This document shows, in pieces, positions 27,017-37,371 of a DNA stretch of 64,000 bases. The DNA lies in contig JAIYBZ010000037.1 in assembly GCA_027488255.1 (NCBI GenBank), forward strand, positions 124,001-188,000, written 5' to 3'. The translations under genes and the position numbers were made by a program. Within the stretch, counting starts at the first letter, position 1; each line of letters starts with the position of its first letter. The stretch is from Comamonadaceae bacterium (lineage in GTDB: Bacteria; Pseudomonadota; Gammaproteobacteria; Burkholderiales; Burkholderiaceae_C). The notes below the pieces were generated by a model, which did not search any database, was not told the DNA's origin, and saw nothing but the letters and a program-made list of their open reading frames with translations.

Positions 27017-27733
27017 TCAGGCGCTGGCGTCTTCCGCGGGCGCTTGGCGGCGCGCCATGATGAATTTGCCCAGTCCCAAGACCAGCAAAGCGCCTGCGAT
27101 ACCCAAGCCGTAGCCCCACACTTTTTCTTGCGGGATGTAGGCGGTCAGGCCGGGGTCGGTTTGCATCATGGTGCCGGCAATCCAGCCCAGCAGCATGCCA
27201 CCGGCGGTGATGATGATGGGGAAGCGGTCCATCAATTTCAGGACCAGTTGGCTGCCCCACACAATGATTGGAATGCTCACCAACAGGCCAAAGATGACCA
27301 ATGGCATTTGGTGATCGGCATTGCCCGAAGTTTGGGCCGCGCCGGCGATGGCAATCACGTTGTCCACGCTCATCACCAAGTCGGCAATGATCACGGTTTT
27401 GACAGCGCCCCACAGCTTGTCGCTGCCTTGGATGTTGCTGTGATCGTCGTCTTCATCGGGGGTCAGCAGCTTCACGCCGATCCAAATCAGCAGCACGGCG
27501 CCGACAAACTTCAAGAAGGGAATGGCCAACAAGGTGAGCGCAAAGAAGATCAAGATCACGCGCAACACGATGGCACCCGCGGTGCCCCAAATGATGCCTT
27601 TGCGGCGTTGGTGGTCAGGCAGTTGACGGCAAGCCAGCGCGATCACCACCGCGTTGTCGCCGCCAAGCAAGATGTCGATCATGATGATCTGGCCAACGGC
27701 GAACCAGAAATGGGGGGTCAGAAATTCTTCCAC
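27017..27733 (-). CDS. TerC family integral membrane protein (YjbE/MeeF type)
   Basis: A 238-residue protein with about seven membrane helices. It carries the two Asp-containing family motifs LLGGDNAVVIAL (first helix) and VMSVDNVIAIAG (middle), which are the presumed metal-binding sites. TerC proteins export manganese, in some cases to load exported metalloenzymes, or confer tellurite resistance. Manganese export is the best guess for this short YjbE-like branch. I saw no yybP-ykoY riboswitch-like leader in the 128 bp upstream. The C-terminus is short and cytoplasmic. Confidence 0.88.
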   Translation of the reverse strand: MEEFLTPHFWFAVGQIIMIDILLGGDNAVVIALACRQLPDHQRRKGIIWGTAGAIVLRVILIFFALTLLAIPFLKFVGAVLLIWIGVKLLTPDEDDDHSNIQGSDKLWGAVKTVIIADLVMSVDNVIAIAGAAQTSGNADHQMPLVIFGLLVSIPIIVWGSQLVLKLMDRFPIIITAGGMLLGWIAGTMMQTDPGLTAYIPQEKVWGYGLGIAGALLVLGLGKFIMARRQAPAEDASA

Positions 27734-27787
27734 GGTGTTCCTTTGCGGCCAGAGCGGGCTCGGCCATTTTTGAGGTCAAAAAGCGCA

Positions 27788-27818
27788 AAGCCGGATTGTC
27801 CTGCAGGACATCCGGCTT
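27788..27818 (-). terminator. Hairpin downstream of sucD, probable terminator
   Basis: AAGCCGGA (27788-27795) pairs with TCCGGCTT (27811-27818), and the enclosed 14 bases are themselves a perfect palindrome (TGTCCTGCAGGACA), giving a long stem with one bulged base. On the minus strand a TTTGCGCTTTTT tract follows. It lies 43 bases past the sucD stop and before terC, so it most likely ends the sucCD transcript. Confidence 0.6.
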
Positions 27819-27861
27819 CGATATTGTGGCAAACCACAGCCGCCAGTGAGCGGCACACATT

Positions 27862-28758
27862 TTACTTCAGCTGAGCTTTGAGCAGTTTGCCCAATTCAGA
27901 GGGGTTGCGTGTGACGACAAAGCCGCACTCTTCCATGATGGCCAGCTTGGCATCGGCCGTGTCGGCGCCACCAGAGATCAAGGCACCGGCGTGGCCCATG
28001 CGCTTGCCGGGAGGGGCAGTCACACCGGCAATAAAGCCGACCACGGGTTTCTTCATGTTGGCTTTGCACCATTGAGCCGCTTCGGCTTCGTCGGGACCGC
28101 CGATTTCGCCAATCATGATGACGGCGTCGGTGTCGGGATCGTCGTTGAAAGCTTTCATCACATCGATGTGCTTCAGACCGTTGATCGGGTCGCCACCAAT
28201 GCCCACGGCGCTGGACTGGCCCAGACCCACTTCGGTCAACATCGCCACGGCTTCATAGGTCAAAGTGCCCGAACGGGACACCACGCCAATGCGGCCTTTG
28301 CGGTGGATGTGACCGGGCATGATGCCGATCTTGATTTCGTCAGGCGTGATCAAGCCTGGGCAGTTGGGGCCGAGCAACAAGGTTTTCTTGCCGCCTTTGG
28401 CCTCTTTTTGCTTCATCTTGTTGCGCACTTCCAGCATGTCACGAACGGGAATGCCTTCGGTGATGCAAATCGCCAAATCGAGGTCGGCTTCCACGGCTTC
28501 CCAGATCGCAGCGGCTGCACCTGCTGGGGGCACGTAAATCACGGACACGGTCGCGCCGGTTTGTGTGGCAGCTTCCTTGACGGTGGAATAAATTGGGATA
28601 TTGAAGATGGACTCGCCCGCCTTCTTGGGGTTCACACCCGCGACGAAGCAGTTCTTGCCGTTCGCGTATTCCTGGCACTTCTCAGTGTGGAATTGACCGG
28701 TCTTGCCGGTGATACCTTGGGTGATGACTTTGGTGTCTTTGTTGATGTAGATCGACAT
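27862..28758 (-). CDS. sucD: Succinyl-CoA ligase, alpha subunit
   Basis: The ADP-forming TCA-cycle enzyme subunit that binds CoA and carries the phosphohistidine. The 298 residues show the CoA-binding [73 protein letters not shown], and the active His in [11 protein letters not shown]. It is the second gene of sucCD. The 94-bp gap to sucC is unusually long for this pair and contains the palindromic tandem repeat at 28768-28849. Confidence 0.97.
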   Translation of the reverse strand: MSIYINKDTKVITQGITGKTGQFHTEKCQEYANGKNCFVAGVNPKKAGESIFNIPIYSTVKEAATQTGATVSVIYVPPAGAAAAIWEAVEADLDLAICITEGIPVRDMLEVRNKMKQKEAKGGKKTLLLGPNCPGLITPDEIKIGIMPGHIHRKGRIGVVSRSGTLTYEAVAMLTEVGLGQSSAVGIGGDPINGLKHIDVMKAFNDDPDTDAVIMIGEIGGPDEAEAAQWCKANMKKPVVGFIAGVTAPPGKRMGHAGALISGGADTADAKLAIMEECGFVVTRNPSELGKLLKAQLK

Positions 28759-28767
28759 GGATTTTCC

Positions 28768-28849
28768 TAATCAGTTGGGGGCAGCGCTTGAGACCTGTCC
28801 CGCAAAGTTAATCAGTTGGGGACAGAGCTGAAGATCTGCCCCACAAAGA
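28768..28849. repeat. 41-bp imperfect tandem repeat, REP-like palindromes, between sucC and sucD
   Basis: Two copies (28768-28808 and 28809-28849) share 33 of 41 positions, both starting TAATCAGTTGGGG. Each copy contains an internal inverted repeat (GGGGCAG-type arm and CTGTCCCC-type arm), so the sucC-sucD mRNA can form two consecutive hairpins, each with a single bulged base. The GGGGACAG core resembles repeats linked to REP-associated transposases in proteobacteria (from memory). No transposase is in the window. Confidence 0.7.
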
Positions 28850-28852
28850 CAT

Positions 28853-30013
<1,161 letters not shown>

Positions 30014-30200
30014 GAGGTCTTCTCTCAGAGGGGTGGTAATTCGACCGGTCCGCCGAGGTGCCTTCCGTGAAAAAGGCGCCCGCCAGCAGGCTCTGGACAC
30101 TGCAGCGTGCGACTGTATCATGCTGCAATGCACAATCCTGATCCTTGCGTCTTACATTGACATGACGATGGACCCCCGGATTCTTGAGAAAGTAGTACCC

Positions 30201-31124
30201 ATGGCTCATATATTCATTGACGGCGAGGCGGGCACCACCGGCTTGCAAATTCGTGAACGGCTGGCACGCATGCCGCAGATTCAAGTGCTCAGCATCGACC
30301 CGGCTCGGCGCAAAGACCCCGAAGCCAAGCGAGAGTTGATGGCGCAGGCCGATTTGGTGGTCTTGTGCCTGCACGACGAGGCCTCGATCGAGTCGGTCGC
30401 CATGATCGACAGCTTGCCCGGCCGCAAGCCCCGCATCGTAGACGCCTCGACCGCGCACCGTTGTCACCCCGACTGGGTGTTTGGCTTTCCAGAGTTGGCG
30501 GCCGACCAGTTGAATGCGGTGCGCCAAGCGCAGCGCGTGGCCAACCCCGGTTGCTACGCCACAGGAGCAATTGCGATTTTGCGGCCGCTGATTGATGCGC
30601 AATTGTTGCCAAGCGATTTCCCGGTCTGTTTGCCCTCGGTCAGCGGGTATTCGGGGGGTGGCCGCACCATGATTGAAGACTACGAGGCGGGCAAAGCCCC
30701 CTTGTTTGAGTTGTATGCACTGGGGCTGAAGCACAAACACATTCCCGAAATCATGCGCTACACCGGTTTGACTCGCCGGCCTTTGTTTGTGCCGTCGGTG
30801 GGCAACTTCCGGCAAGGCATGTTGGTGCAATTGCCACTGCATTTGGATGCGCTGCCCGGTCAGCCCAAAGCCGCCGACTTGCACGAGGCGCTGAAGGCGC
30901 ACTACGCGGCCAGTCAGGCGGCGGGCGGTTGGGTCAGTGTCGAGCCGGCAACCGAAAACCTCAAGCTGGATGCGATGGCCTTGAATGACACCAACAAACT
31001 TGAAATCCGGGTGTTTGCGAACGAAGAAGCCCGTCAAGCGGTGGTCGTGGCGCGGCTGGACAATTTGGGCAAAGGGGCCAGCGGCGCCGCGGTACAAAAC
31101 ATCGAGTTGATGTTGGGGCTGTGA
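30201..31124 (+). CDS. argC: N-acetyl-gamma-glutamyl-phosphate reductase, short (type 2) form
   Basis: NADPH-dependent reduction of N-acetylglutamyl phosphate to the semialdehyde in arginine synthesis. The 307 residues match the short ArgC type rather than the 340-350-residue enzyme. [18 protein letters not shown] is the nucleotide-binding start, [12 protein letters not shown] holds the catalytic Cys, and [17 protein letters not shown] follows. The ATG at 30201 is chosen; the frame remains open 63 codons upstream across the sucC leader without similarity to the family. Burkholderiales often carry both ArgC types. Confidence 0.92.
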   Translation: MAHIFIDGEAGTTGLQIRERLARMPQIQVLSIDPARRKDPEAKRELMAQADLVVLCLHDEASIESVAMIDSLPGRKPRIVDASTAHRCHPDWVFGFPELAADQLNAVRQAQRVANPGCYATGAIAILRPLIDAQLLPSDFPVCLPSVSGYSGGGRTMIEDYEAGKAPLFELYALGLKHKHIPEIMRYTGLTRRPLFVPSVGNFRQGMLVQLPLHLDALPGQPKAADLHEALKAHYAASQAAGGWVSVEPATENLKLDAMALNDTNKLEIRVFANEEARQAVVVARLDNLGKGASGAAVQNIELMLGL

Positions 31125-31148
31125 TGGGCCCAGGGCGGCAAGCCCGGG

Positions 31149-31604
31149 TCAGGGCTCGTCGAGCCCCTGCACAATTTTGCGGACCACTTCGGCCTTGAAG
31201 CCGCGGGTCAACAAAAACCGCGCCTGTTTGGCCCGCTCTTGGGCATCGGCTGCGGGACGGTCAAACTTTTTTCGCCACACCGCTTGAGCGCGGCTGAGCT
31301 CGGTCTGCAGCAAATCCGCCATCGCGGCTTCCACGGCCTCGCCTGACAGGCCTTTTGCGGCCAGCTCTTGCTTGACCCGTGCGGCGCCCAACTTGCCGGC
31401 ACGGCGGTGCACCACCGACTCCACCACGCGGCCCTCGTTGATGAAGTCGCGCGCTTGCAACTCGTCCAGCGCCTGGGCCAATTCGCCGGGCACTTGCTCG
31501 TGAGCGCTCAGCTTGCGCTCGAGCTCTGTGCGCGAGTGTTCACGCTGGCTCAAAAGGCGCAGCGCGCGCCCTTTGAGCGAGGGTTGAAAACCGGGCTTGT
31601 TCAT
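31149..31604 (-). CDS. recX: RecA regulator RecX
   Basis: A 151-residue helical protein of RecX type, which limits or modulates RecA filament growth. It contains ALRLLSQREHSRTELERKL, LDELQARDFINEGRVVESVVHRRAGKLGAARVKQELAAKGL and RKKFDRPAADAQERAKQARFLLTRGF, the three tandem three-helix repeats. It sits 22 bp downstream of recA on the same strand, the usual recA-recX order, and is convergent with argC. The start at MNKPGF follows the recA stop. Confidence 0.92.
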   Translation of the reverse strand: MNKPGFQPSLKGRALRLLSQREHSRTELERKLSAHEQVPGELAQALDELQARDFINEGRVVESVVHRRAGKLGAARVKQELAAKGLSGEAVEAAMADLLQTELSRAQAVWRKKFDRPAADAQERAKQARFLLTRGFKAEVVRKIVQGLDEP

Positions 31605-31626
31605 GCGCTCAGACAGGACCTGAGGC

Positions 31627-32664
31627 TCAGTCGCCCTTGGCTTCGGCAATCGCCGATTCGAGCAAACGGATGCCCAGCGATTCGCGCACTTTGTTTTCGA
31701 TTTCGCGGGACAAGGCGGGGTTTTCGCGCAAAAATTCACGGGCGTTGTCACGGCCTTGGCCAATTTTTTCGCCCTGATAGGCATACCAAGCGCCCGATTT
31801 GTCGACGATTTTGGCGGTCACCCCCATGTCGATCACTTCTCCCTCGCGACTGATGCCCTCGCCAAACAAGATATCGAACTCGGCCGTCTTGAAGGGCGGT
31901 GCCACTTTGTTTTTCACCACCTTGACTTTGGTCTCGTTGCCGATCGCGTCGTCGCCTTTTTTGATGGTGCCGGTGCGGCGAATGTCCAAACGGACCGAGG
32001 CATAAAACTTCAGCGCATTGCCGCCGGTGGTGGTTTCGGGGCTGCCAAACATCACGCCGATCTTCATGCGAATTTGGTTGATGAAGATGACGGTGCAGTT
32101 GGTCTTTTTGATGGTGGCGGTCAATTTGCGCAGGGCTTGGCTCATCAAGCGGGCTTGCAGGCCGGGCAGGCTGTCGCCCATGTCGCCCTCGATTTCGGCC
32201 TTGGGGGTGAGTGCGGCCACCGAGTCGATGACCACCAAGTCCACGGCCCCTGAGCGCACCAAGCTGTCGACGATTTCTAAGGCCTGCTCGCCGGTGTCGG
32301 GCTGGCTGACCAGCAGGTCTTGCAGGTTGACCCCCAAGTTTTGCGCGTATTGCACATCCAGGGCGTGCTCGGCATCGACAAAGGCGCAGGTGCCGCCCAA
32401 GCGTTGCATTTCAGAGATGACTTGCAAAGTCAGGGTGGTTTTGCCCGAAGACTCGGGGCCGTAAATCTCGATCACCCGGCCGCGCGGCAAGCCGCCCACG
32501 CCCAAGGCGATGTCCAAGCCCAAAGAGCCGGTGGAGACGACCTGAATGTCGGCGATGACTTCGCCCTCACCCAGACGCATGATGGTGCCTTTGCCGAATT
32601 GTTTTTCGATTTGGGCCAGGGCAGCTTGCAGGGCTTTGGACTTTTCGCTGTTGTCGTCGCTCAT
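31627..32664 (-). CDS. recA: Recombinase RecA
   Basis: ATP-dependent strand-exchange protein and SOS co-protease (345 residues). Walker A is GPESSGKTT at about residues 67-75, the L1 and L2 DNA-binding loops lie around [23 protein letters not shown] and [28 protein letters not shown], and [11 protein letters not shown] and KNKVAPPFK are also conserved. GGAGA lies just before the ATG at 32664. A LexA box at 32723-32742 upstream indicates SOS control. recX follows. Confidence 0.98.
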   Translation of the reverse strand: MSDDNSEKSKALQAALAQIEKQFGKGTIMRLGEGEVIADIQVVSTGSLGLDIALGVGGLPRGRVIEIYGPESSGKTTLTLQVISEMQRLGGTCAFVDAEHALDVQYAQNLGVNLQDLLVSQPDTGEQALEIVDSLVRSGAVDLVVIDSVAALTPKAEIEGDMGDSLPGLQARLMSQALRKLTATIKKTNCTVIFINQIRMKIGVMFGSPETTTGGNALKFYASVRLDIRRTGTIKKGDDAIGNETKVKVVKNKVAPPFKTAEFDILFGEGISREGEVIDMGVTAKIVDKSGAWYAYQGEKIGQGRDNAREFLRENPALSREIENKVRESLGIRLLESAIAEAKGD

Positions 32665-32722
32665 GAGAATCTCCTTGAATATCAATAGGTTGGAACATCA
32701 GCTGCAACAAAAATGTGTTGTT

Positions 32723-32742
32723 TACTGGATGTGTGAACAGTA
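32723..32742 (-). promoter_or_regulatory. LexA (SOS) box upstream of recA
   Basis: TACTG-N10-CAGTA forms a symmetrical 20-bp site with a CTGG-N8-ACAG core, one base off the proteobacterial CTGT-N8-ACAG consensus. It is 59-78 bases upstream of the recA start, in the 141-bp gap shared with the divergent MarR gene, and so could also touch that promoter. Confidence 0.7.
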
Positions 32743-32805
32743 CTGTAAATGAGCTGTATAAACAAGTAAACAGATATTTTGGTCAGTTTGCCTTATCATT
32801 TAGGC

Positions 32806-33309
32806 ATGTCTGAAACCCCCCTCAACACCGGCCCTCAGGCGAGCGATTGGACCGATGACCGCTGGCGCCAAACCCATTTGGGTCGCCTGCTGGGCCATGC
32901 CATGCGGCGCTTTGACGAGCGTGTGCTGGTTTTGATGGCTGGCAACGAAGGCGTGCCGTTGGCTTTGGCCAACTTGGCTGCGCGCGACCAAATCAGCGCT
33001 GCGCATGTGCACATCACGCGGCATTTGGCCTTACAAGGGTCGCGCTTGACCGATTTGGCGCGTGCCGCCGGCATGAGCAAACAAGCGATGGGCGATTTGG
33101 TGGACCAGTGCACCGCGTGGGGACTGGTGCAGCGCGAGCCCGATCCGCTGGACGCGCGGGCCCGCCGTGTGGTGTTCACGCCCGTTGGCTTGGCGTGGTT
33201 ACAAGCCTTCAAAGATGCGGTGGCCCAAGCGGAGGCCGAGTTTCGCGCGGCCGTTGGCAAAGACGTGGCCACTGTGGTGGCCTTGGGTTTGGAGGCCTAC
33301 GCCCATTGA
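32806..33309 (+). CDS. MarR-family transcriptional regulator
   Basis: A 167-residue winged-helix repressor. The DNA-binding domain covers about residues 60-125: ISAAHVHITRHLALQGSRLTDLARAAGMSKQAMGDLVDQCTAWGLVQREPDPLDARARRVVFTPVG shows the recognition helix and the DxRxRxV wing. The target is unknown. It is divergent from recA and precedes a two-component system by 112 bp on the same strand, though nothing shows that it controls it. The start at MSETPLN is preferred over an upstream GTG. Confidence 0.85.
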   Translation: MSETPLNTGPQASDWTDDRWRQTHLGRLLGHAMRRFDERVLVLMAGNEGVPLALANLAARDQISAAHVHITRHLALQGSRLTDLARAAGMSKQAMGDLVDQCTAWGLVQREPDPLDARARRVVFTPVGLAWLQAFKDAVAQAEAEFRAAVGKDVATVVALGLEAYAH

Positions 33310-33421
33310 GGCGGTGGCAAAAACTCGTCGTCGCTTGCGTCAGAAAACTCTGGGCCTGACACTAAAATCGACAGGACCGGTCAGACCCGACGAGCCGCCC
33401 GCACAACTACAGGAGACAGAC

Positions 33422-34096
33422 ATGCGAATTCTGATTGCCGAAGACGACCAGGTGCTGGCCGATGGCCTGTTGCGCACCTTGCGCAGTGCGGGTGCGGCGG
33501 TGGACCATGTGGCGAGCGGCAGCGAGGCGGACGCGGCCCTGATGACCAACAACGAATTTGACTTGTTGATTCTGGATTTGGGCTTGCCCAAAATGCACGG
33601 GCTGGAAGTGCTGAAACGGTTGCGTGCCCGTGGCTCCACTTTGCCGGTGTTGATTCTCACGGCCGCTGACAGCGTTGAAGAGCGCGTCAAAGGTTTGGAC
33701 TATGGCGCCGATGACTACATGGCCAAACCCTTCAGCTTGCAAGAGCTTGAAGCCCGGGTGCGCGCCCTGACGCGACGCGGCATGGGCGGTGCGACTTCGC
33801 AGATCAAACATGGTCCTTTGATTTATGACCAGTCGGGTCGAGTGGCCACCATCGACGGCAAGATGGTCGAGCTGTCCGCACGCGAGCTGGGCCTGCTCGA
33901 GGTCTTGTTGCAACGCGCGGGCCGGCTGGTCAGCAAAGACCAGTTGGTCGAGCGTCTGTGTGAGTGGGGTGAAGAAGTCAGCAACAACGCCATTGAGGTC
34001 TACATTCACCGCCTGCGTAAAAAAATCGAGAAGGGCCCGATCCGCATCGCCACCGTGCGCGGCTTGGGTTATTGCCTTGAAAAAATCCCTGGCTGA
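33422..34096 (+). CDS. OmpR-family response regulator (TctD/QseB type)
   Basis: A 224-residue regulator. The receiver domain has the acidic pair in IAEDDQVLADGL, the phospho-accepting Asp in LLILDLGLPKMHGL at about residue 51, Thr in LILTAADSVEERV, and Lys in ADDYMAKPFSLQELEAR. A C-terminal winged helix (SARELGLLEVLLQRAGRLVSKDQLVERL ... VEVYIHRLRKKIE-like) follows. AGGAGA at 33411-33416 precedes the ATG. The cognate kinase gene is 50 bp downstream. Confidence 0.93.
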   Translation: MRILIAEDDQVLADGLLRTLRSAGAAVDHVASGSEADAALMTNNEFDLLILDLGLPKMHGLEVLKRLRARGSTLPVLILTAADSVEERVKGLDYGADDYMAKPFSLQELEARVRALTRRGMGGATSQIKHGPLIYDQSGRVATIDGKMVELSARELGLLEVLLQRAGRLVSKDQLVERLCEWGEEVSNNAIEVYIHRLRKKIEKGPIRIATVRGLGYCLEKIPG

Positions 34097-34146
34097 GCCG
34101 CGGGTGATGTGAACCCCAGCCCCCAACACGAGCGGATGCCACGACC

Positions 34147-35610
34147 ATGAAGTCCAGTGGATGGAGTGTGCGCATCTTCAAGCGGGAACAGCGTTCGTTG
34201 TTCGGGGAAATCCTCGACTGGATGCTCACCCCCTTGCTCTTGCTGTGGCCCATCAGTTTGGCCCTCACTTGGTTGGTGGCGCAGGGTTTGGCCAACAAGC
34301 CGTTTGACCGTGCCTTGGTTTACAACGTGCAAGCGCTGGCCCAACAGGTCAAGTTGGGGCCTGACCAGCGGGTGCAGTTCAGCTTGCCGCAACCGGCCAG
34401 TGAGCTGTTGCGTGCCGATGAAACCGACTTGGTTTACTACCAAGTGAAAGGGACTCTGGGCGAGCATTTGAGCGGTGAGCGGGACTTGCCACAGCCCCCC
34501 AAAGAAGCCGACAAAGGCAGCAGTTACGTCGTGCACATTCGCGACGACGAAATGCGCGGCTTTGAAGTGCGTGTGGCCTACACCTGGATTCGTTTGGACG
34601 CCGAGGGCAAAAACCCCGCCTTGGTGCAAGTGGCAGAGACCCGCGAAAAGCGTTCGGTGTTGGCCGCAGAAATCATCAAGGGCGTGATGTTGCCGCAGTT
34701 TGCCTTGTTGCCCTTGGCGGTGCTCTTGGTGTGGTTGGCTTTGGTGCGGGGCATCAAGCCTTTGTCAGAGCTTGAAGACCGTATCCGAGCCCGCAAACCT
34801 GATGACCTCAGCCCCTTGGACGACAAGGCGGTGCCCATGGAAGTGGCCCCTTTGGTGGTCTCGGTGAATGATTTGCTCGAGCGCCTGAAAGACTCCATCG
34901 TCACGCAAAAGCGCTTTTTAGCGGACGCGGCGCACCAACTCAAAACGCCTTTGGCGGGTTTGCGCATGCAGGCCGATTTGGCGCAGCGCTCGGGCTCCAG
35001 CGAAGACGATTTGAAAAAATCGTTGAAACAAATCGGCCGCGCCAGCGTGCAGGCCACGCACACCGTCAACCAGTTGCTGTCTTTGGCGCGGGCCGAAGGG
35101 GGCGGTGCGCATTTGCCACAGCAACGCTGTGACATGGTCAGCTTGGCCAGCGAAGTGCTGCAAGACAGCTTGCCGTGGGCCATGGACAAAGGCTTGGACT
35201 TGGGCTACGAAGGGGTCGATGCCGGAACACCCGGGGTCCAAGTGGAAGGCAACCCGACCTTGCTGAAAGAAATGCTGCGCAATTTGGTCGAGAACGCCCT
35301 GCTCTACACCCCGAGTACGCCCGACAACCAAGGCGTGGTGACGGTGCGGGTGTTGGTCGACCCCTACAGCAAAGCCCTTGTGATGCAGGTCGAAGACAAC
35401 GGACCGGGCATTCCGGTGGCCGAGCGCGACATGGTGTTTCAGCCTTTTTATCGGGCCTTGGGCACCAACGTCGATGGCTCGGGTTTGGGGCTGCCCATCG
35501 TCAAAGAAATTGCACAGCAGCACGGCGCCACGGTCAACGTGGATGCGGCCTTCCCGGGCCAGACGCCAACGGGCACTTGTTTCACCTTGCGCTTTAAGCC
35601 GCCAGGTTGA
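34147..35610 (+). CDS. Sensor histidine kinase, TctE-like (2CSK_N domain)
   Basis: A 487-residue membrane kinase. Helix 1 (LTPLLLLWPISLALTWLVAQGL, about residues 26-48) and the ANKPFDRALVYNVQALAQQV region are typical of the 2CSK_N sensor domain of TctE-like kinases. Helix 2 is FALLPLAVLLVWLALV (about 183-198). HAMP follows, then the H-box FLADAAHQLKTPLAGLRMQ, N-box NLVENALLYTP, and G-boxes VEDNGPGIP and GSGLGLPIVKEI. TctE relatives often control carboxylate uptake, but no Tct transporter lies nearby. The 3' end overlaps the convergent GST gene by 17 bp. Confidence 0.92.
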   Translation: MKSSGWSVRIFKREQRSLFGEILDWMLTPLLLLWPISLALTWLVAQGLANKPFDRALVYNVQALAQQVKLGPDQRVQFSLPQPASELLRADETDLVYYQVKGTLGEHLSGERDLPQPPKEADKGSSYVVHIRDDEMRGFEVRVAYTWIRLDAEGKNPALVQVAETREKRSVLAAEIIKGVMLPQFALLPLAVLLVWLALVRGIKPLSELEDRIRARKPDDLSPLDDKAVPMEVAPLVVSVNDLLERLKDSIVTQKRFLADAAHQLKTPLAGLRMQADLAQRSGSSEDDLKKSLKQIGRASVQATHTVNQLLSLARAEGGGAHLPQQRCDMVSLASEVLQDSLPWAMDKGLDLGYEGVDAGTPGVQVEGNPTLLKEMLRNLVENALLYTPSTPDNQGVVTVRVLVDPYSKALVMQVEDNGPGIPVAERDMVFQPFYRALGTNVDGSGLGLPIVKEIAQQHGATVNVDAAFPGQTPTGTCFTLRFKPPG

Positions 35611-36247
35611 GCTGCAAGCGCTCGCGCTCGATCACGCGAGCCACAGCAGGCTCTGCCGCCACTTTTTGCACAAAGGCCCACAACTCGGGGTGCACCTCTG
35701 GCTTGATGCCCGCGATGGTGCCCCAACGGGTGAGGGTCAGGGCATAGGCGTCCAAGGGACCAAAATGGGCGCCGCTCAGCCAAGCTTGCCCTTTCGCGGC
35801 AGCTGCCTTCACCAACGATTGCAGTTCACCCAACATGCCTTGAAAGAGCTGGACGTTGTAGGGCTTGAGGGCCGCTTGCACATCGGGCTGGTCCGAGAAC
35901 TTTTGCGGCATGAAGATGTGCGTGAAGGTCGGGTGCACGGTGTTGTTCATCCAAGCCAGTGTCGAGATGGCCTGGGCGCGGGCCAGCGCCTCAGTGGGCA
36001 AGAAACCCGCTTGAGGGAACAACTGGTCCAGATGCAAAACGATGGCCACAATTTGCGTGACCGCTTGGCCGTTGTTCACCAACACGGGCACTTGACCCCG
36101 CGGGTTGATGGCTTTGTAGTCGGCACTGTTTTGCTCACCTTTGTGCAGTTTCACCATGCACGGCTCAAACTCGGCGCCGCTCATTTCAAGCAGCACATGG
36201 GGCACAAACGAACAAGCGCCAGGGGCAAAATAAAGTTTCAGGCTCAT
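35594..36247 (-). CDS. Glutathione S-transferase, beta-class-like
   Basis: A 217-residue GST starting MSLKLYFAPGACSFVPHVLLEMSG; the Cys-Ser pair in APGACSFVPH is the beta-class (GstA-like) active site. INPRGQVPVLV gives the cis-Pro turn, and the C-terminal helical domain has LDAYALTLTRWG. The substrate is unknown. The start is set 12 codons inside the longest open frame at the family-typical Met. It is convergent with the histidine kinase gene and overlaps its end. Confidence 0.9.
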   Translation of the reverse strand: MSLKLYFAPGACSFVPHVLLEMSGAEFEPCMVKLHKGEQNSADYKAINPRGQVPVLVNNGQAVTQIVAIVLHLDQLFPQAGFLPTEALARAQAISTLAWMNNTVHPTFTHIFMPQKFSDQPDVQAALKPYNVQLFQGMLGELQSLVKAAAAKGQAWLSGAHFGPLDAYALTLTRWGTIAGIKPEVHPELWAFVQKVAAEPAVARVIERERLQLNLAA

Positions 36248-36279
36248 GGACAAGACTCCGGTGGTGTGGGGTTGCAGGG

Positions 36280-36567
36280 TCAAGGTTTGCGGGGCAGGGG
36301 TGCAGGGGCCGCAGCGGGTGAAGACGCTTCAGAGGCAGCCGGCGCTGCGGCGGCAGAGGCCTCGGCGGCGGCCCGCTCGGCGGCCATGCGCTGCTCGGCC
36401 ACAGCGGGGCTTTCTATTTTCAGGGCATCGGGCCGGATTTGTTGCGACAGGCGTTCGGGTTCGCGTGCCGTGTTGGGCCCATAACCCCATGAGGCAAAAG
36501 CGTCCCACTGCCACGCCAGCGTGAGCGCATTCAGCACCAACAAAAGAGCCAAGATCCATCGCATCAT
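36280..36567 (-). CDS. Hypothetical membrane-anchored Ala/Pro-rich protein
   Basis: Not recognised. The 95 residues consist of one N-terminal membrane helix (MRWILALLLVLNALTLAWQW), a short middle (RPDALKIESPAVAEQRMAAERAAAE), and an Ala/Ser/Pro-rich tail ending PLPRKP. It looks like an inner-membrane-anchored periplasmic peptide. The start overlaps the birA stop (ATGA), so it is translationally coupled to birA. The tail resembles a truncated linker that in related proteins may lead to a further domain; I cannot confirm that. Confidence 0.6.
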   Translation of the reverse strand: MMRWILALLLVLNALTLAWQWDAFASWGYGPNTAREPERLSQQIRPDALKIESPAVAEQRMAAERAAAEASAAAAPAASEASSPAAAPAPLPRKP

Positions 36568-37355
36568 TGAATTCGATCCTCTAATTGATCTGCTGTGGGA
36601 AAAGGCCGCACGCTGACTTCAGCGCTGTTGATCGCTTGCAGTCCCGCCTCGGTTTGCAGTTGAAACTCGCCATTTTCGCCAACCCCTGCGGTCCAACCCT
36701 CCCGGCCATCGCTGGTGTGCACGCGCCGGCCCTTGAGCACATCGCGCTCGGAAAATCGTTTTTGCAGCGGTGCAAAGCCTTGCCGCTCAAACGCCAAAAG
36801 CGTCTGAACCAAGGGCAAAGCCACCGCGGCCAAGCAAGAGGCCGCGCTCAGTTCGGGGCGCAATTCGGTCAGCGCTGCCGGCGGCGTGTTCAGTCCCTCA
36901 GCAGGCCGAGGCCGGATGTTCAGGCCCACCCCCACCACCACTTGGCTGTGCTCGCCCATGCTGGCGGCTTCGATCAATATGCCCCCCAGCTTGCGGTCTT
37001 CCCACCACAAATCATTGGGCCATTTCAGGCCAATTTGTGGGTGCAGGCTTTCGGCCAGGCTGAGCCCCACGGCCAGCGACAGGCCCGACCAGTTGCGGGG
37101 TGACAGTGGCAGGCTGAGTGAAAAGGTCAAGGAGTCCCCGGCCTGGCTTTGCCAGACACGCCCCATACGGCCTCGCCCGGCGGTTTGGCGCTCGGCCACC
37201 AGCAGGGTGGGTTCGGTTTGCCCTGCGCGCGCGCGGCGCATGAGCTCGCTGTTGCTCGAGTCAATCTCGGGCAAGACCTCCACCGTGAAGTGGGGCAACA
37301 GCGGGAATATTTGCTCCCAAACGGCTTCAGAAGGCCAAGCGGTGGGGGCGTTCAT
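36564..37355 (-). CDS. birA: Biotin--[acetyl-CoA-carboxylase] ligase
   Basis: Attaches biotin to the BCCP subunit of acetyl-CoA carboxylase by way of biotinyl-AMP. The 263 residues lack the N-terminal helix-turn-helix of E. coli BirA, so this is a type I, enzyme-only ligase. Motifs are EIDSSNSELMRRA, the adenylate-binding AERQTAGRGRMGRVW, SLSLPL, and the catalytic LKWPNDLWWEDRKLGGILIEA. It lies 16 bp downstream of the SET-domain gene on the same strand and is coupled to the small hypothetical gene. Confidence 0.92.
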   Translation of the reverse strand: MNAPTAWPSEAVWEQIFPLLPHFTVEVLPEIDSSNSELMRRARAGQTEPTLLVAERQTAGRGRMGRVWQSQAGDSLTFSLSLPLSPRNWSGLSLAVGLSLAESLHPQIGLKWPNDLWWEDRKLGGILIEAASMGEHSQVVVGVGLNIRPRPAEGLNTPPAALTELRPELSAASCLAAVALPLVQTLLAFERQGFAPLQKRFSERDVLKGRRVHTSDGREGWTAGVGENGEFQLQTEAGLQAINSAEVSVRPFPTADQLEDRIQ

Positions 37356-37371
37356 GCAGCGCCAGGGCGAA

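Noticed and set aside
27734-27861. Possible yybP-ykoY manganese riboswitch before terC
   Set aside because: The stretch contains the sucD-side hairpin but none of the conserved paired loops of that riboswitch that I could identify by eye.
32754-32773. Second LexA-like pair (CTGT and ACAG) upstream of recA
   Set aside because: The half-sites are 12 bases apart instead of 8, so this does not fit the LexA spacing.
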